Source of the DNA: Pelobates cultripes
Lineage: Eukaryota; Chordata; Amphibia; Anura; Pelobatidae
Direction: 5' to 3'
Length of the DNA stretch: 64,000 nucleotides
Assembly: GCA_933207985.1 (NCBI GenBank)
Contig: OW240913.1
Coordinates: 103,725,726-103,789,725 of the forward strand
The notes under the pieces were generated by a model, which made no database searches, was not told where the DNA came from, and saw nothing but the letters and a program-made list of their open reading frames with translations. Both the position numbers and the translations under genes were made by a program. This document shows positions 11,480 to 22,450 of the stretch, piece after piece (positions within the stretch are counted from its first letter, which is position 1; each line of letters begins with the position of its first letter).

Positions 11480-13419
11480 GGATCCACTTCCGGGTTCTCT
11501 CAGACCCCATCTTGGTTTCAGTATCCAGGAGGTTTCACCACGTTAAGCTGTGTCCAGGAATCCTGTTCAGGCCTTTCCGCCCGTCCAGCTTCTTCTGACT
11601 CCGTTCTCCGTCGTAGATCGCGTCCCAGGGACTCCTAAACCGTAAGTCAGACCTTCCTGTCACGCCAGGACTGGTTCCCACGGCGTACGGTACAGCACGG
11701 GTCCTCGCTTTACGGCTTTTCCCTGGTTATGACACGAATGTTTCAAGCCATTCGCGGGCTTTTCATTCGTACGGTCATTCGGCTGAACATGTTTTAAATC
11801 GTTCAATAGTCATTTCGCATATCCTATTCATGTTATTTAAACGAATGTTCATTCGGTTGTTTTGCCGTTCGGCAAATTTTACATACGCTCATACACGCTT
11901 TGGTTCGCATAAATCATACGGTTAAACTATTCTAACTTCTGTGTTCCCCTCACATTTGCTTTCGGCTGTTCTGTGTGTTCACGTATAATCCTTTCATGAA
12001 TTATATTCACCATTTCATGTGTATATAACATTCGGTTAAAGTATTGCTTGCTTAAATAGATTATTGTTGATTACTTTTAACAAATTGTCAGTATTGTATT
12101 ACGTCCACAAATCAAGTCCACTTCTCTGTGTATACCATGTGACTCCCACGCTTTCAGGGGTCTGCATTACTTATCCATTTATACGAATGGACTCAGCCAT
12201 GTTACAAGCCTCATTTCTGGGTTATTAATACAACACATACAAGGATAGGTTCATTTAAGCAATAATTCTCGGGTTGATACGTCTTTGCTATACATACATA
12301 TCATATAGATATACATCACTTTACATCATTTTAAATCATTTTGGGGTATCCCTGCCTTTGGTTATTCTGCTACATATCATACATAACGCTGTGTTAATTA
12401 GGCCATGACCTCATCCATGTCCCTTTCTATAAAACCAGTTACATTTCGGTACAGATCATTGAACTCCCACGCCAGGAGTTTTATAATTATCCATTTCATT
12501 TCAATTTACTCAGCCTACATTACAGGCCTCATTTCTCTGTCATGACGATGACACATAAGGCTCACATCCTTTTGCATGCATACTCGGGTTGAATCACACG
12601 TACTGATCCAACCAATCATACGTCCCCTACACAGTCATATACATATGTATATAACCTACGTTTCATGTTTTCCTTTACACACCATTATCACGTAACACAT
12701 AGATTGTTTGTACATAGGCCACGGCCTCCCTCAGATGTCTTATTCAAACATGCAAACATTTCTGAGCCACTCATAGCTATTCCCATGGTATCAACATAAT
12801 TTTATACATTGCTGCTACAGACTATAAGTCTGGTTCTTTTTACACCCCACACTCATCGTACTACTCTCTTTTACCCATTTTTAGGCTGTCGAGCTTATAT
12901 AATTGCTCCACACGGTTTATTCCTGTGATTTATCATACTACCAGGTACGTACACCTGCTCATATGGTATTCTACCATACATTTCATTTCATCCCCCTAGT
13001 TTAGAGTACTGGCAATAGGGTCACAGGATTCCCAATAGGTATTTACCCCATCTTGGCTGTCGCCATTAGTTAGTGGTCCCGCGAGGCCAACACCCCGCCT
13101 CAAACGTTTCGGAGGCAAACACCCATCGGGCCACACGTTAGCTAGCCGCCTCGCATGTTGCAAAGAGAGGGCCTCACCTGTCACTCCCTTCCCCTGTTTT
13201 CTGTCGTACAGTCACCGAGAGGCCTAAAACTCCTGCCACTACGTCAAGTGGCCTCAATAACCCCTCGCGCCAACGCATAGATAGAGCCTCTCAAGCCGCT
13301 TGGCAATTAGTAGGGCCTCACCTGTCACCAAACAAGCATAATACTTTCGCCATCCGGCCTAGCTAGCCTGCCAGTACAATTTGGTGGTTCTATATACTAA
13401 TTATTGTTTTATTTATAGT
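11480..13419 (+). other. Ngaro 5' leader, non-coding
   Basis: 1.94 kb without a convincing ORF between A1 and the first ATG. Many TTCGG/ATTCG words occur around 11740-12000. Around 12130-12720 diverged copies of a roughly 300-bp segment follow one another; shared words include GACTCCCACGC/GAACTCCCACGC, GCCTCATTTCT and CTCGGGTTGA. The leader is presumably promoter and packaging sequence; that is inference. Confidence 0.6.
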
Positions 13420-16153
13420 ATGTCTCAGGAAGGGGTAGAGGATTTCTCCCTGCCTAGCACCCCGGCTAGAGCTGTCACTCCCACACAAGGAGGAGAGCTA
13501 GCTAGTCCAGCATCAATTAGATCCTGGACAATCCCGCGCATAACCACGGAATTAAGGAGACGACAAATCCCCTACCCCGCTACAGCAAGGAAGGCAGAAC
13601 TTTTCAAACTGCTACGCACATCAACCAATAACATGGAAGCCGGGGAAGGATCTAGCCAGTCCAACCCAGGGGACATACATGCCATGTTATCCTCACTCAT
13701 GGCATCCATGGGCAAGGTCAACTCCAGGCTGGAGAAACTTGAGTCGGTCACCACGGCCCTCACTCTAGCAGGGCCACCCGCGGCTGCGGTACAAACACCA
13801 GCCTTGCCATTAGTCGCTCCAGCCAGCCCCCTGGATGACCAGGAAGTTAGCCCGGCCCACATGATACCTGAGCATATCAAAAGGGATATCCTGGAAGGTA
13901 AAGACGTCAACCTGGCTTCCCTGTTGATTGCCTCCCAGGACATTGTGGAACATAAGACGTATGCTTATGATGATGTTTCTGTTATTGTCAGATCTAGGGA
14001 TGCCCGCCTGAACAGGAAACTGACTATCCCTGAATTTGTACTAGCGTTTGGTATTTACAGGGATGTCGTCTGTGCGGTTTATCCCAACAGAAGAGAGGAG
14101 TTTGATCTCTATATGCACAAGCTGGTAGACCTGGGCAACAAATATGGTGGTTCAGCATTCTATGACTACCATAGGTCTTTTTCTGCAAAAGTGGCTGGAG
14201 CCTTCTCCCAGTACGGTACACGGTCCAACTGGGGAAGGATTGATACCGTCTTATTCTGCAGACACTTTGCAGGTCTAAGAACACCAGCTTGTGCATACTG
14301 CTCCTCCACAGCCCATACTACTAATTTTTGTCCCAACACGGCAGACGGACATGCCTCCACACAAGGAACTAGTTCCTCTGGGGATCCAGGGAAACTATCC
14401 AAAGACAAATTGGGACGCCCAATCAAGTTTCTGGGCAAGTCCCAGATATGTAATAATTTCAATGTTGGGTCTTGTAATTACAGTGGATGTAGACTATTGC
14501 ATGTCTGTTCAAAATGTTTTAGGGCACATGCTAAGACCATGTGTCCAAATAAAATGTATTCTAAGCCTTACCTTACGTCCATTAATATGCCAGTATTCAC
14601 AGCATTGATGTCTCAGCACCCATCTAGACACCTGGTAGATTTTCTTATTTCTGGTTTAACAGAAGGCTTCCACACAGGTATCCTACACATACCAGCTGGC
14701 ACTCTGGAATGCCCAAACCTACAATCCGCCCAACACAACCCCACAGTGGTTGACACCCTCATAAACCAAGAAGTGGAGGAGGGCTTTGTATTGGGGCCTT
14801 TTAGAACTCCCCCATTCACAGAATGGCGCACCAACCCTATTGGTATTGTCACAGGGAAATCTTCCCAAAAACAGAGACTCATCATTGACTTATCGGCTCC
14901 CCACTCATCGGCCAACCCCAGTCTTAATTCCCTCATACCCTCTGAGGAATTCTCTCTGCAATACACCACCATAGATCACGCCATTACAGCCATCATACAA
15001 GCAGGGGTGGGAGCCTGGCTCAGTAAGACCGACATTACTAACGCCTTCAAATTACTCCCTATCCACCCCACACTGTGGCACCTGCATGGCATCAAGTGGT
15101 CCGAGAACTACTATTTTTTCTCCCGGTTAACTTTTGGGTCCAAAAGTAGCCCAGCTATTTTCGACACATTTGCCGAAGCACTATGCTGGTTACTATTGAA
15201 CATAGCCGGATGCCCTACAGTATTACATTACTTGGACGATTTCCTACTGGTCGAGGAGAATACTGCACCTCCCACTAGCCTCAAAGCTAGCACTAAGCTG
15301 TTTGAGCAACTAGGTGTACCCATCTCCCCAAAGAAAACAGAAGGGCCAGACACGGTTATCACTTTTCTGGGTATCCAGTTAGACTCTGCCACAATGCAAG
15401 CAAGCCTACCTTACGAGAAGATAGACAATATTCTCACTTACATAAACAACTACCTACAGCTCGGCACTTGCAACCGCAAAGAACTACAGTCCCTGCTGGG
15501 GTCACTAAATTTTGCAATGCGCATCATACCTCAAGGCCGCTCCTTTATTTCACGACTATTGCATCTTTTCCCACTTTTTCTACATGACACGCACAGGTTG
15601 TCCTTAGATGCCCAAGCTACGGCAGATCTAAACATGTGGAAGAGGTTTTTAACCACTTGGAATGGTAAAAGTATGTTCCTCCCTCAATTGACTGAATCAT
15701 CTCCTACCATTTGGTCAGATGCGGCATCTACCACTGGTTTTGCAGCAATTTTTGGGAACGAATGGCTTTGGGGCAGCTGGCCTTCAGCAGTTCTGGATTT
15801 GGAAGGTTTTTCCACTACCTCAGCTCTTTTTGAGATCTACCCCATAGTGGCGGCTGCCGTAGCGTGGGGTCATTTATGGGCTAATACGCCAGTGCGTTGT
15901 TACTCAGACAACCAGGCACATCATCAACAAAGGTCGTTCCAAATCTCTTACGATTATGAGATTTCTGAGGAAACTCACTTGGTTGGCAGCTTGTCATAAT
16001 TTCTTCCTATGTTGTTTCCATGTGCCAGGTGTATACAACACAGCTGCTGACAGTTTGTCTCGCTTTAAATTTCAGGAGTTTCATCAAGCACTCCCGTCAG
16101 CAGCACCCACAGCCACCATCACTCCAACATTTCAACAACTCATACTGGACTAG
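13420..16153 (+). pseudogene. Ngaro ORF1: SAP-like domain, gag, RT and RNase H (one frameshift)
   Basis: The ATG at 13420 (MSQEGVEDF) is preferred over the upstream TTG of the same frame. Domains in order: a SAP-like DNA-binding motif at about residues 35-65 (WTIPRITTELRRRQIP, then ARKAELFKLL); a coiled stretch; a CX2CX4HX4C zinc knuckle (CAYCSSTAHTTNFC, near residue 300); and further Cys/His fingers (CNNFNVGSC, HVCSKCFRAHAKTMC). RT follows with RLIIDLSAP, KTDITNAFKL, LTFGSKSSPAIFD and HYLDDFLLV intact. RNase H has WSDAASTTGFA and FEIYPIV. At about 15915-15925 one extra base shifts the frame. The other frame then continues AIINKGRS to VPGVYNTAADSLSRF and a TAG at 16151-16153. The nucleic-acid enzymes are otherwise complete. 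Confidence 0.9.
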
Positions 16154-16161
16154 ACGTCATA

Positions 16162-17091
16162 ATGCAGCATAGCAGGACATTGTCTCAGTTGGCACTTTCA
16201 CACAATACAAACAAAACATACAACTGGGCTTTCACACTATTCAAACGATTTCTTCTGGAACATAACATCATACAACCGTTTGTTATGACATCTTTTTTGG
16301 GGTTTGCTTCCTTTTGCCACCTTAAACTCAAATTGTCATATAACACCATCAAACTCTATCTCACTGGCATTCAACACCACATGCTCATCTTACACCCAAA
16401 TAACAACAGTTTCATGGCCTCTCACCAAATTAAGACCATACTCAGAGGTATTCAAAAATCAGAACCCACACATTTGGCCCAGAGGCTACCCATAGATAAC
16501 CATATCTTCAAAGCTTTATCTAACCTACTCGACCTGAAACCATTTGACACTAATACGAATTCTATCATCAAAACAGCAATATACATCGCTTTCTATGGAT
16601 TTCTACGACCCAGAGAATTCACTACGACCTCCACGACCCAAACCACTCCATTCCTCCTCTATTCCCACTTGACAAAACATATGGATCATTACATCCTGTC
16701 TTTACCTCACTCCAAAACCAGCCAGCACATACCTGTAAACATTCCGTACTACCCCACGCACAACAGATGGTGTCCCGTAAAAGTTCTTGATGCCTACATA
16801 CAGCACCATCACTTACTGCCCTCGCAACCGTTATTACAACTACAAGGTGCAGTACTCACCACTACAACCTTCATGACCTACGTCAGGTCCTTGCTCACAC
16901 AACTGGGCCTCAACGCAAACAATTACTCAGGACACTCCTTTCGTATAGGAGCCGCGTCCACAGCCTCCAGTTTCAACGTCCCAACTCATGTTATCAAAAC
17001 ACTGGGGCGCTGGAAGTCATCCGCTTACTCACGGTACATACCGAACCCAGTACAAGAGTTAAGAGATGCTTTCATAAACATGTCTGGTTGA
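16162..17091 (+). CDS. Ngaro tyrosine recombinase (309 aa, intact)
   Basis: Integrase of the Ngaro element, an uninterrupted ORF starting at ATG 16162, nine bases after the stop of the RNase H frame. The N-terminal SAM-like core-binding part runs to about residue 120 (LALSHNTNKTYNWAF, SYNTIKLYLTGIQ). The catalytic part carries FYGFLRPREF (first Arg), GHSFRIGAAST (His and second Arg) and LGRWKSSAYSRYI (Trp and nucleophilic Tyr near the C-terminus). All four signature positions are present, so the enzyme could be active. It should resolve the circular intermediate into the genome without target duplication. TGA is at 17089-17091, with AATAAA near 17120. Confidence 0.92.
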   Translation: MQHSRTLSQLALSHNTNKTYNWAFTLFKRFLLEHNIIQPFVMTSFLGFASFCHLKLKLSYNTIKLYLTGIQHHMLILHPNNNSFMASHQIKTILRGIQKSEPTHLAQRLPIDNHIFKALSNLLDLKPFDTNTNSIIKTAIYIAFYGFLRPREFTTTSTTQTTPFLLYSHLTKHMDHYILSLPHSKTSQHIPVNIPYYPTHNRWCPVKVLDAYIQHHHLLPSQPLLQLQGAVLTTTTFMTYVRSLLTQLGLNANNYSGHSFRIGAASTASSFNVPTHVIKTLGRWKSSAYSRYIPNPVQELRDAFINMSG

Positions 17092-17142
17092 TAAATGTAT
17101 ATGTATTGGTTGTCTGTTAATAAATTGGATTACTTAATTTTT

Positions 17143-17268
17143 GCCCTCTTCTTTCTCAGGCCTACCTCATCGTCGGTTTCGGCACACCACAACCGACTTG
17201 CTCCTTTTATCATCCTACGCTTATTCATGGTATTTCACACTGTACTATCTTAAGCACCTAACACAAGT
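17143..17268 (+). repeat. Ngaro split direct repeat B1
   Basis: 126 bp from GCCCTCTTCTTTCTCAGG to CCTAACACAAGT, identical to 17436-17561 and directly joined to A2. Confidence 0.95.
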
Positions 17269-17377
17269 ATTAAGGCAATTTGCCTGCATTTGTGGGAGGT
17301 GCTGGTTTTCCACCCCTAGCCTACTTAAGGCACTCCCCTTGCCTGGCTCCTTACCGTTCGAGGTCAGCGTTGAATGA
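17269..17377 (+). repeat. Ngaro split direct repeat A2
   Basis: Second copy of A1, abutting B1. The B1/A2 junction is thought to template the circular replication intermediate in Ngaro and PAT elements. Confidence 0.95.
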
Positions 17378-17435
17378 CCCTCCCACCACACCACTTTTAA
17401 CATTTATTTTCCTTTCTATTTCTTTTCCTGGGTGG

Positions 17436-17561
17436 GCCCTCTTCTTTCTCAGGCCTACCTCATCGTCGGTTTCGGCACACCACAACCGACTTGCTCCTTT
17501 TATCATCCTACGCTTATTCATGGTATTTCACACTGTACTATCTTAAGCACCTAACACAAGT
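17436..17561 (+). repeat. Ngaro split direct repeat B2 (3' end of element)
   Basis: Identical to B1. Separated from A2 by 58 bp (17378-17435). Beyond it the DIRS 3' non-coding sequence resumes. Confidence 0.95.
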
Positions 17562-17813
17562 TACTATTAACTGTCAGTATTTCAGAAATGTTTCTTATTT
17601 ATTGTTACTTTATTATATTGCCTTTCCACTCTGTTGACATAAACCTTTCATAGAAGTAAGTTCATGTTTGGTTGAGTAAATACATTTTGTTACCCCCCTT
17701 ACATTGTCAGTGGTGCTCTTTTCATTTATTATGTTTAGTACCATGTACATTGATATCTATCCTACATTAGCGGGTTTCTTTGTCTCTGGATGAGTTAACC
17801 ATCTGCAGTATCC

Positions 17814-17994
17814 CGATTTTAAAATCTGAGATGATCAGGGCTGCCAAGAGCTACACGGCTGTCCTGATCACCTGATTGGCTAAAACACAGCACGAGCATT
17901 TTAGCGCGCAAAATATTTCTCCAGGAGGCTGCCACATACCCACAAGCTTTGCTGTCTGTCATCGATTCCTGCAAACTCTAGTTTGCAGCTTTTG
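17814..17994 (-). repeat. Right inverted terminal repeat of the 5.9-18.0 kb DIRS
   Basis: Reverse complement of 5932-6141 with scattered mismatches and a roughly 20-bp gap at the GTGCTGTG block. The outer end contains CTGTCATCGATTCCTGC, repeated in the internal complementary region. Confidence 0.9.
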
Positions 17995-18619
17995 AAAGCA
18001 GTTTTTAGGTATACCCCCAGTGAAAAAAATCCCAATTAAATTAATGCATGTTTTCAGTGGTGGCATAACGACTAAACAGTGATTTTTATTTATATTTATT
18101 TGTGCAGTTGTGTGACTCTTTATAATATAAGTATTGAAGATGTACATGATGAAAGAAAACATGATTTGTGATATTTGGAGAGTGTGAGTCAAATTAGTTA
18201 GGAGTGTGTGGTTTGTGCTTTGTGTGTTGAAGTAATAACACCACATGCCAAGTAATTATACTTGTTAAAAGGGCAGATAATTTACCAATCACACAATGTA
18301 ACCCCACAGGGAGCTACCATGTGCCAATTGGAAGCACAGTATTCTGTATTAAACGTAAAGATCTCATTTATAGTCTGTTCATGCTTTGATTCTATTTTGT
18401 CTCCTTGCTGCAGTCAAAACAAGTTATTGTCTGAAAAACTCATTTGTATGTCAGCTTCCAGTATATTATCAGTGCATCATCAGATAAAAGGAAAACAAAT
18501 TTATATTTAATCCTTTGAGTACCAGTGGATTGTGCAGTAAACATTTATTTAGCACCTCCAGGCATATATGTGTTTAAATTCAGAGAGTTTTTTTGTCATG
18601 TTGCAGGAGAGCTATTTGA

Positions 18620-18874
18620 AAAAAGAGAAAAACGAACCGCACTCCAATCACGTGAAGATCAGTCATAGAAAGAGGATCCAGGCACTCCAAGTATCTTCAA
18701 TTGTATTTATTAGGACAAGTGAGACACCACAATGTTTCAACCCCTGAAAGGGTCTTTGTCAAGAGCTTGATAAAACTTGACAAAGACCCTTTCAGAGGTT
18801 GAAACGCTGCGGTGTCTCACTTGTCCTAATAAATACAATTGAAGATACTTGGAGTGCCTGGATCCTCTTTCTAC
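18620..18874 (-). mobile_element. Snapback (hairpin) retroinsertion with 18-bp target duplication
   Basis: The arms 18667-18763 and 18776-18872 (97 nt each) are inverted copies that align without gaps around a 12-nt loop. Only the left side carries an extra 47-nt tail (18620-18666) which, on the minus strand, ends GTTCGTTTTTCTCTTTTT. The flanks are TGCAG(G/T)AGAGCTATTTGA at 18602-18619 and 18875-18892. The arms carry CTTGACAAAGACC, a short loop, GGTTGAAAC. A long target duplication with no terminal repeats indicates target-primed reverse transcription. The architecture matches that of 38494-39950 and recalls Penelope-like elements; the family name is an inference. Confidence 0.8.
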
Positions 18875-19254
18875 TGCAGTAGAGCTATTTGACTTGAACT
18901 TAAATAATATGTAAATAGCAAATCGTTGTTTAAACAGTTTATAGTCTCATTGTTGTATGAAGTGACATTGTTAATATTTGGCCTTTAATTTCCATTGTGT
19001 TTAGGTACTGCAGATGCAACAGGACGACTTGTATAATCATTTTTGTCAGGCGATAAATCGACTACCTTTTCTATTGATTCTTTCTGTGTGTCTATAGAGA
19101 GATGGTACATAACTGTAAATGGTGCAATATGGGAAAATAATGCCATTGAGTGGTTTTGGAGACATCATAATACACTTCTAGAATGAAAGTCAAGTGCATT
19201 CGTAGTTGTATTGCTTTTACATTGTATCTTCTTGTTTCACCTTTTGTTTCATAG

Positions 19255-19467
19255 ATTACGCGTACAGGCAGTGAATGAAATTGGAGCGGGACCTTTCAGT
19301 CATACAATTAATGTAAAAACTAGCCAGCTTCCACCATTGCCTCCACGGTTAGAGTGTACGGCTGCAGGACCTCAGAGCCTCAAATTAAAATGGGGGGAGA
19401 GCAGCACAAAGTCACAGTCTTCAGATGATATAATCTTCATTCTTCAACTTGAAGACAAAAACAAAAG
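19255..19467 (+). CDS. FNDC3A: FNDC3A internal exon (fibronectin type III module)
   Basis: This internal coding exon carries parts of two fibronectin type III modules. It opens with the end of one (LRVQAVNEIGAGPFS, the F/G-strand signature) and continues into the next (PPRLECTAAGPQSLKLKW, then IIFILQLEDKNK). The acceptor follows a pyrimidine-rich tract ending in ATAG at 19254. The donor is AAAAG/GTACG at 19467/19468. The exon enters with one base completing a codon and leaves with two bases (AG) of the next, which matches the exon at 32843. FNDC3A is an ER/Golgi-associated, tail-anchored membrane protein with many FN3 repeats, known for a role in spermatid adhesion. The paralogue FNDC3B is the main alternative. 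The C-terminal exons fit FNDC3A as I remember the vertebrate protein. Upstream exons lie outside the window. Confidence 0.88.
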
Positions 19468-22040
19468 GTACGTTCATGAATATCAGCATCATTTATATGA
19501 AATTCTTTACAGTCTTATATGTTTTGGTGCCTCTTTTTAAAGAAAGAAAGAAAGAATCTTCTAATTGGACATTATTCTAATATTTAACTGTCCAGAAGTG
19601 GAAACTATAGCATTTGTTAAATCACACTTCATAGCATTGGGAGATATATAAGCATGATGGAAAGAAGCAAGGCCAATATGGGTTTGTGTAGATAATACCT
19701 TGTCACTATTTATGAATGCATCTCCTGATATGGGAGTATCAATCTTTGGGCATAAAAAGGTATGTATGGATAGATTGGTCTATATGGCAGCTTGCACATA
19801 AACAGAATGTATATGGTGATTAATGTAGTGGATACAATAGATACAATGTTGCAAACTGGTCCATTAAGGGTATATCTGTACATCCATCTGACTTCCCTTT
19901 AACATGGATAAGGCATTCATGGAGGTAGTGCTATACTTCATGTGTGTAAGTGGATACAAATTCCAGCTTCTTTACATGAAAAATGATTTAAAGAGATTTC
20001 ACTCTTTCTCCCAAAAGGAATGATGAATTCAACCAATCTTTATTTGTATACGTTATTGTATTTTGCTTACATTTAGTCAATGTTACCTAAAGAGACACTG
20101 CAAACACTAATTTAGAAGTTGTGAATGTCTGCCCATCATGCAAAAGAACCAGTTATAGCACAAATTGGAATACAATTGGTCCCAGGGACCATTTTAATTT
20201 TATTGACAGGTGAATATCCCCATCCCCGATAGTTCGTGGTAGTGTTGATAGTATGAGCTGAGAGGACCTAAACGACCATATGGCATAATTACTGTTCAGT
20301 GGTCTTCAGCATGAGTTTGTCATTAATTCTTCTGAGCCACCAACAAACAGCACAGTTACTTTGTTAGAAACTAAGTAGTCAGTCTGTTACCAATATAGTA
20401 GCTATTACTTGCAAAATGCCTTGTGTAACAATCTGGATAAAAATCATCTTATGTGAAATAAATATATATTTGTTTCTCTTTGGTAACAGATTTTGTCTTA
20501 GCAGTACTTTTTGTAGAATCTTGTTATTATATTTTTCAACCTCCCAAAAAATACAACTATTTGTACTGTTTTGTGTGTATAGTATATATTGCCTGTCTGT
20601 ATATCTGTTTGTCTACATGTATTTATCTCTTAATGCTGAAGCACAGAAGCCTTGAACTACTTACTTGGTAGGTAGATTGGCAGCATGCTAAGGGTCATTT
20701 TAAAAGACAGGAAACTCCTTAAATAGGGGCTCTTCTTTGAAATAAAAGTGCAAACTAAAAGACAAGTACAAGTTCTAAAGCACAGAGTACACTAAATCGA
20801 GAGGGATACTAAACATTGTGATAGGTCAGGGCACACTGTGAACAGGGTAGTGCACTAATGGACAGAGGTATGTACTCAGGGAAATAAGATAAACATACTA
20901 AAACACAGTGGTGGTACAAATAGAACATTAAAAGAAAGAAATGCACTCTAAATCTCAGCATGTATATTATTGTACAATGGGAGAGATTTATCAAAGTATC
21001 CTAAAAAAAAGTGTCTTTTTTTGTGGGGTTCAAAAATATGTTCTCATTTATTTAAAGTGTTTTAAAAGTAGACTAAGAAGTGTCACCTTCCTTCTTTGCC
21101 CCTCCACAATGATGATGCCCTAACAAAATACTGTGTAAACATTCTGCTTTGCATTCAACTCCACGATAAAAGTAAAGTGAGAAAATGTATTACTTTTCTG
21201 GTGCATAAAAAGTAGGAGATATTAATAAGCCGAATGCAATCTACAAAAGAAAAAAAAATATGTAAAAGTCCCAAACATTAAATAGTGGGCCATCAGTATT
21301 GATAAAACATGCCAGAACAAAATCCCAGAAAAAGCACAGAGTACTCACCAACATCTCCCCTGATGTATCAATTTCCATTCTTGTTAACAATCTGTTTATT
21401 GCAGGTGGTTTTAAATCTTAAAGGCGTTGTCACTGTTTAGGATAGAAAAATATACCAGCTCTTATTCCAGTAATAAATATTCCAGAAAGGAGACATGTCT
21501 GAAATGTTATTAAATATCCATATTGTGTTTTGTAATATTTGAAAAATGATTTATTGTGTATGTGCTCATGTAATAGTAATGTATGTACAAATTCCAAGGA
21601 GTAATCCGATTTCTCATAATTTTATTGCAGTGAACAATTTCTTGACTAACTAGATATTCAAGGCTCTGAATTGCATTTTACGTAGGGGAAATTTGTTGTT
21701 TAAGGAGAAAAAAAATCCTTTGAATCTTACACTTAGCACTCTCTGCTTCTGGAGAAGTTAATTTATGTATATATGGTTTTATATACAGATTTTGTTGACT
21801 TTTCAAGGCTCCAGGTGTGTGCTGCTGGAAAATTATTCAGTTCCTAGAAAATAATAATATATTTCCTGTTCTTCTAAGAATTCTGCACTTTGTACCGTGC
21901 ATTTGTCAATAATAATTTGGCATAAAATCAGCGGGTGGCTTAAAGAGGAAATTTCACCTTTACATTAGTGACAGTTCTGTCTTCATTCACCCAAGTAAAT
22001 GCTGTAGAAGACTTGACAGATAACATTAATCAGAATTTCG

Positions 22041-22042
22041 TA

Positions 22043-22101
<59 letters not shown>

Positions 22102-22110
22102 ATACACACA
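22041..22110. repeat. (TG)n(TA)n microsatellite
   Basis: An alternating TG run passes into TA for about 70 bp with a single ATTTA interruption and ends in ACACAC. Confidence 0.95.
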
Positions 22111-22189
22111 TGAGCTCTGCCTGGAAAATGTATCCAAGTAATGTGAAAAATTAAGACAACTATTGAAGAAGATACAAGAAACATTGTAC

Positions 22190-22450
22190 ATAGGACAATG
22201 GTGCTTCAGTCCCCTTCATAGTAGGCACCTTGGTACTTCACACAGTTCTCCCAGCATCTCTTCCACTGTTCAAAACACTCTGCGAAATCCATTGAATCGC
22301 CATCAGTGGCCTCATCATATTTACCTAAATTTCATCAATGTTCTGCAATATCTTCCCTTTCAAAGGTGATTTTAGTTTTGGGCAAAGTCAGAAGTCACAG
22401 GGAGCCAAATCTGGGCTATTGGGGGGCTGAGTCAGGGGGGCTGAGGTGAT
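22190..22450 (-). pseudogene. Mariner-type transposase C-terminal remnant
   Basis: On the minus strand, NSPDLAPCDFW near 22390-22420 is the mariner motif around the third catalytic Asp (the D34D class, usually YSPDLAPCDF). Broken frames beyond it keep mariner-like spacing to the C-terminus (FRRVF, VEEMLGELCE). Stops and frame changes show that it is long dead, and no terminal inverted repeats were recognised. The Lys/Cys-rich ORF on its 5' side is not similar to transposase. Confidence 0.65.

Larger units (their letters stand above)
11370..17561 (+). mobile_element. Near-intact Ngaro retrotransposon nested in the DIRS
   Basis: A 6.19-kb element with the diagnostic Ngaro split direct repeats: A1 at the 5' end and B1-A2-(58 bp)-B2 at the 3' end. 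A1 and A2 (109 bp) differ at one base, and B1 and B2 (126 bp) are identical. Between them lie a 1.94-kb leader, a gag-RT-RNase H ORF with a single frameshift and an uninterrupted tyrosine recombinase ORF. It sits in the DIRS between its ICR and right terminal repeat, with DIRS sequence on both sides. The near-identity of the repeats and the single lesion point to a recent insertion. Confidence 0.92.
5932..17994 (+). mobile_element. DIRS-type tyrosine-recombinase retrotransposon (host of two nested insertions)
   Basis: About 5.1 kb of DIRS sequence is spread over 12 kb because an LTR (6468-7204) and a Ngaro element (11370-17561) have inserted into it. The order is inverted terminal repeat, gag, reverse transcriptase, RNase H, tyrosine recombinase, internal complementary region, 3' non-coding part and inverted terminal repeat. 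No DAM-like methyltransferase is seen between RNase H and recombinase, where many DIRS elements have one. DIRS elements replicate through a circular intermediate and integrate with the recombinase, so no target duplication is expected and none was seen. All coding parts have stops or frame changes, so this copy is dead. Confidence 0.88.
1..19254 (+). other. FNDC3A: FNDC3A intron (5' part outside the window)
   Basis: No exon-like ORF with splice sites and FN3 motifs was found in this stretch, so it is read as one intron. Unique-looking AT-rich DNA occupies roughly 1-2980, 3470-5930 and 18000-18600. The rest is the MITE at 2987-3467, the nested DIRS/LTR/Ngaro block and the snapback insertion at 18620. 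In the unassigned parts I see no gene, only short low-complexity runs. Confidence 0.7.
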
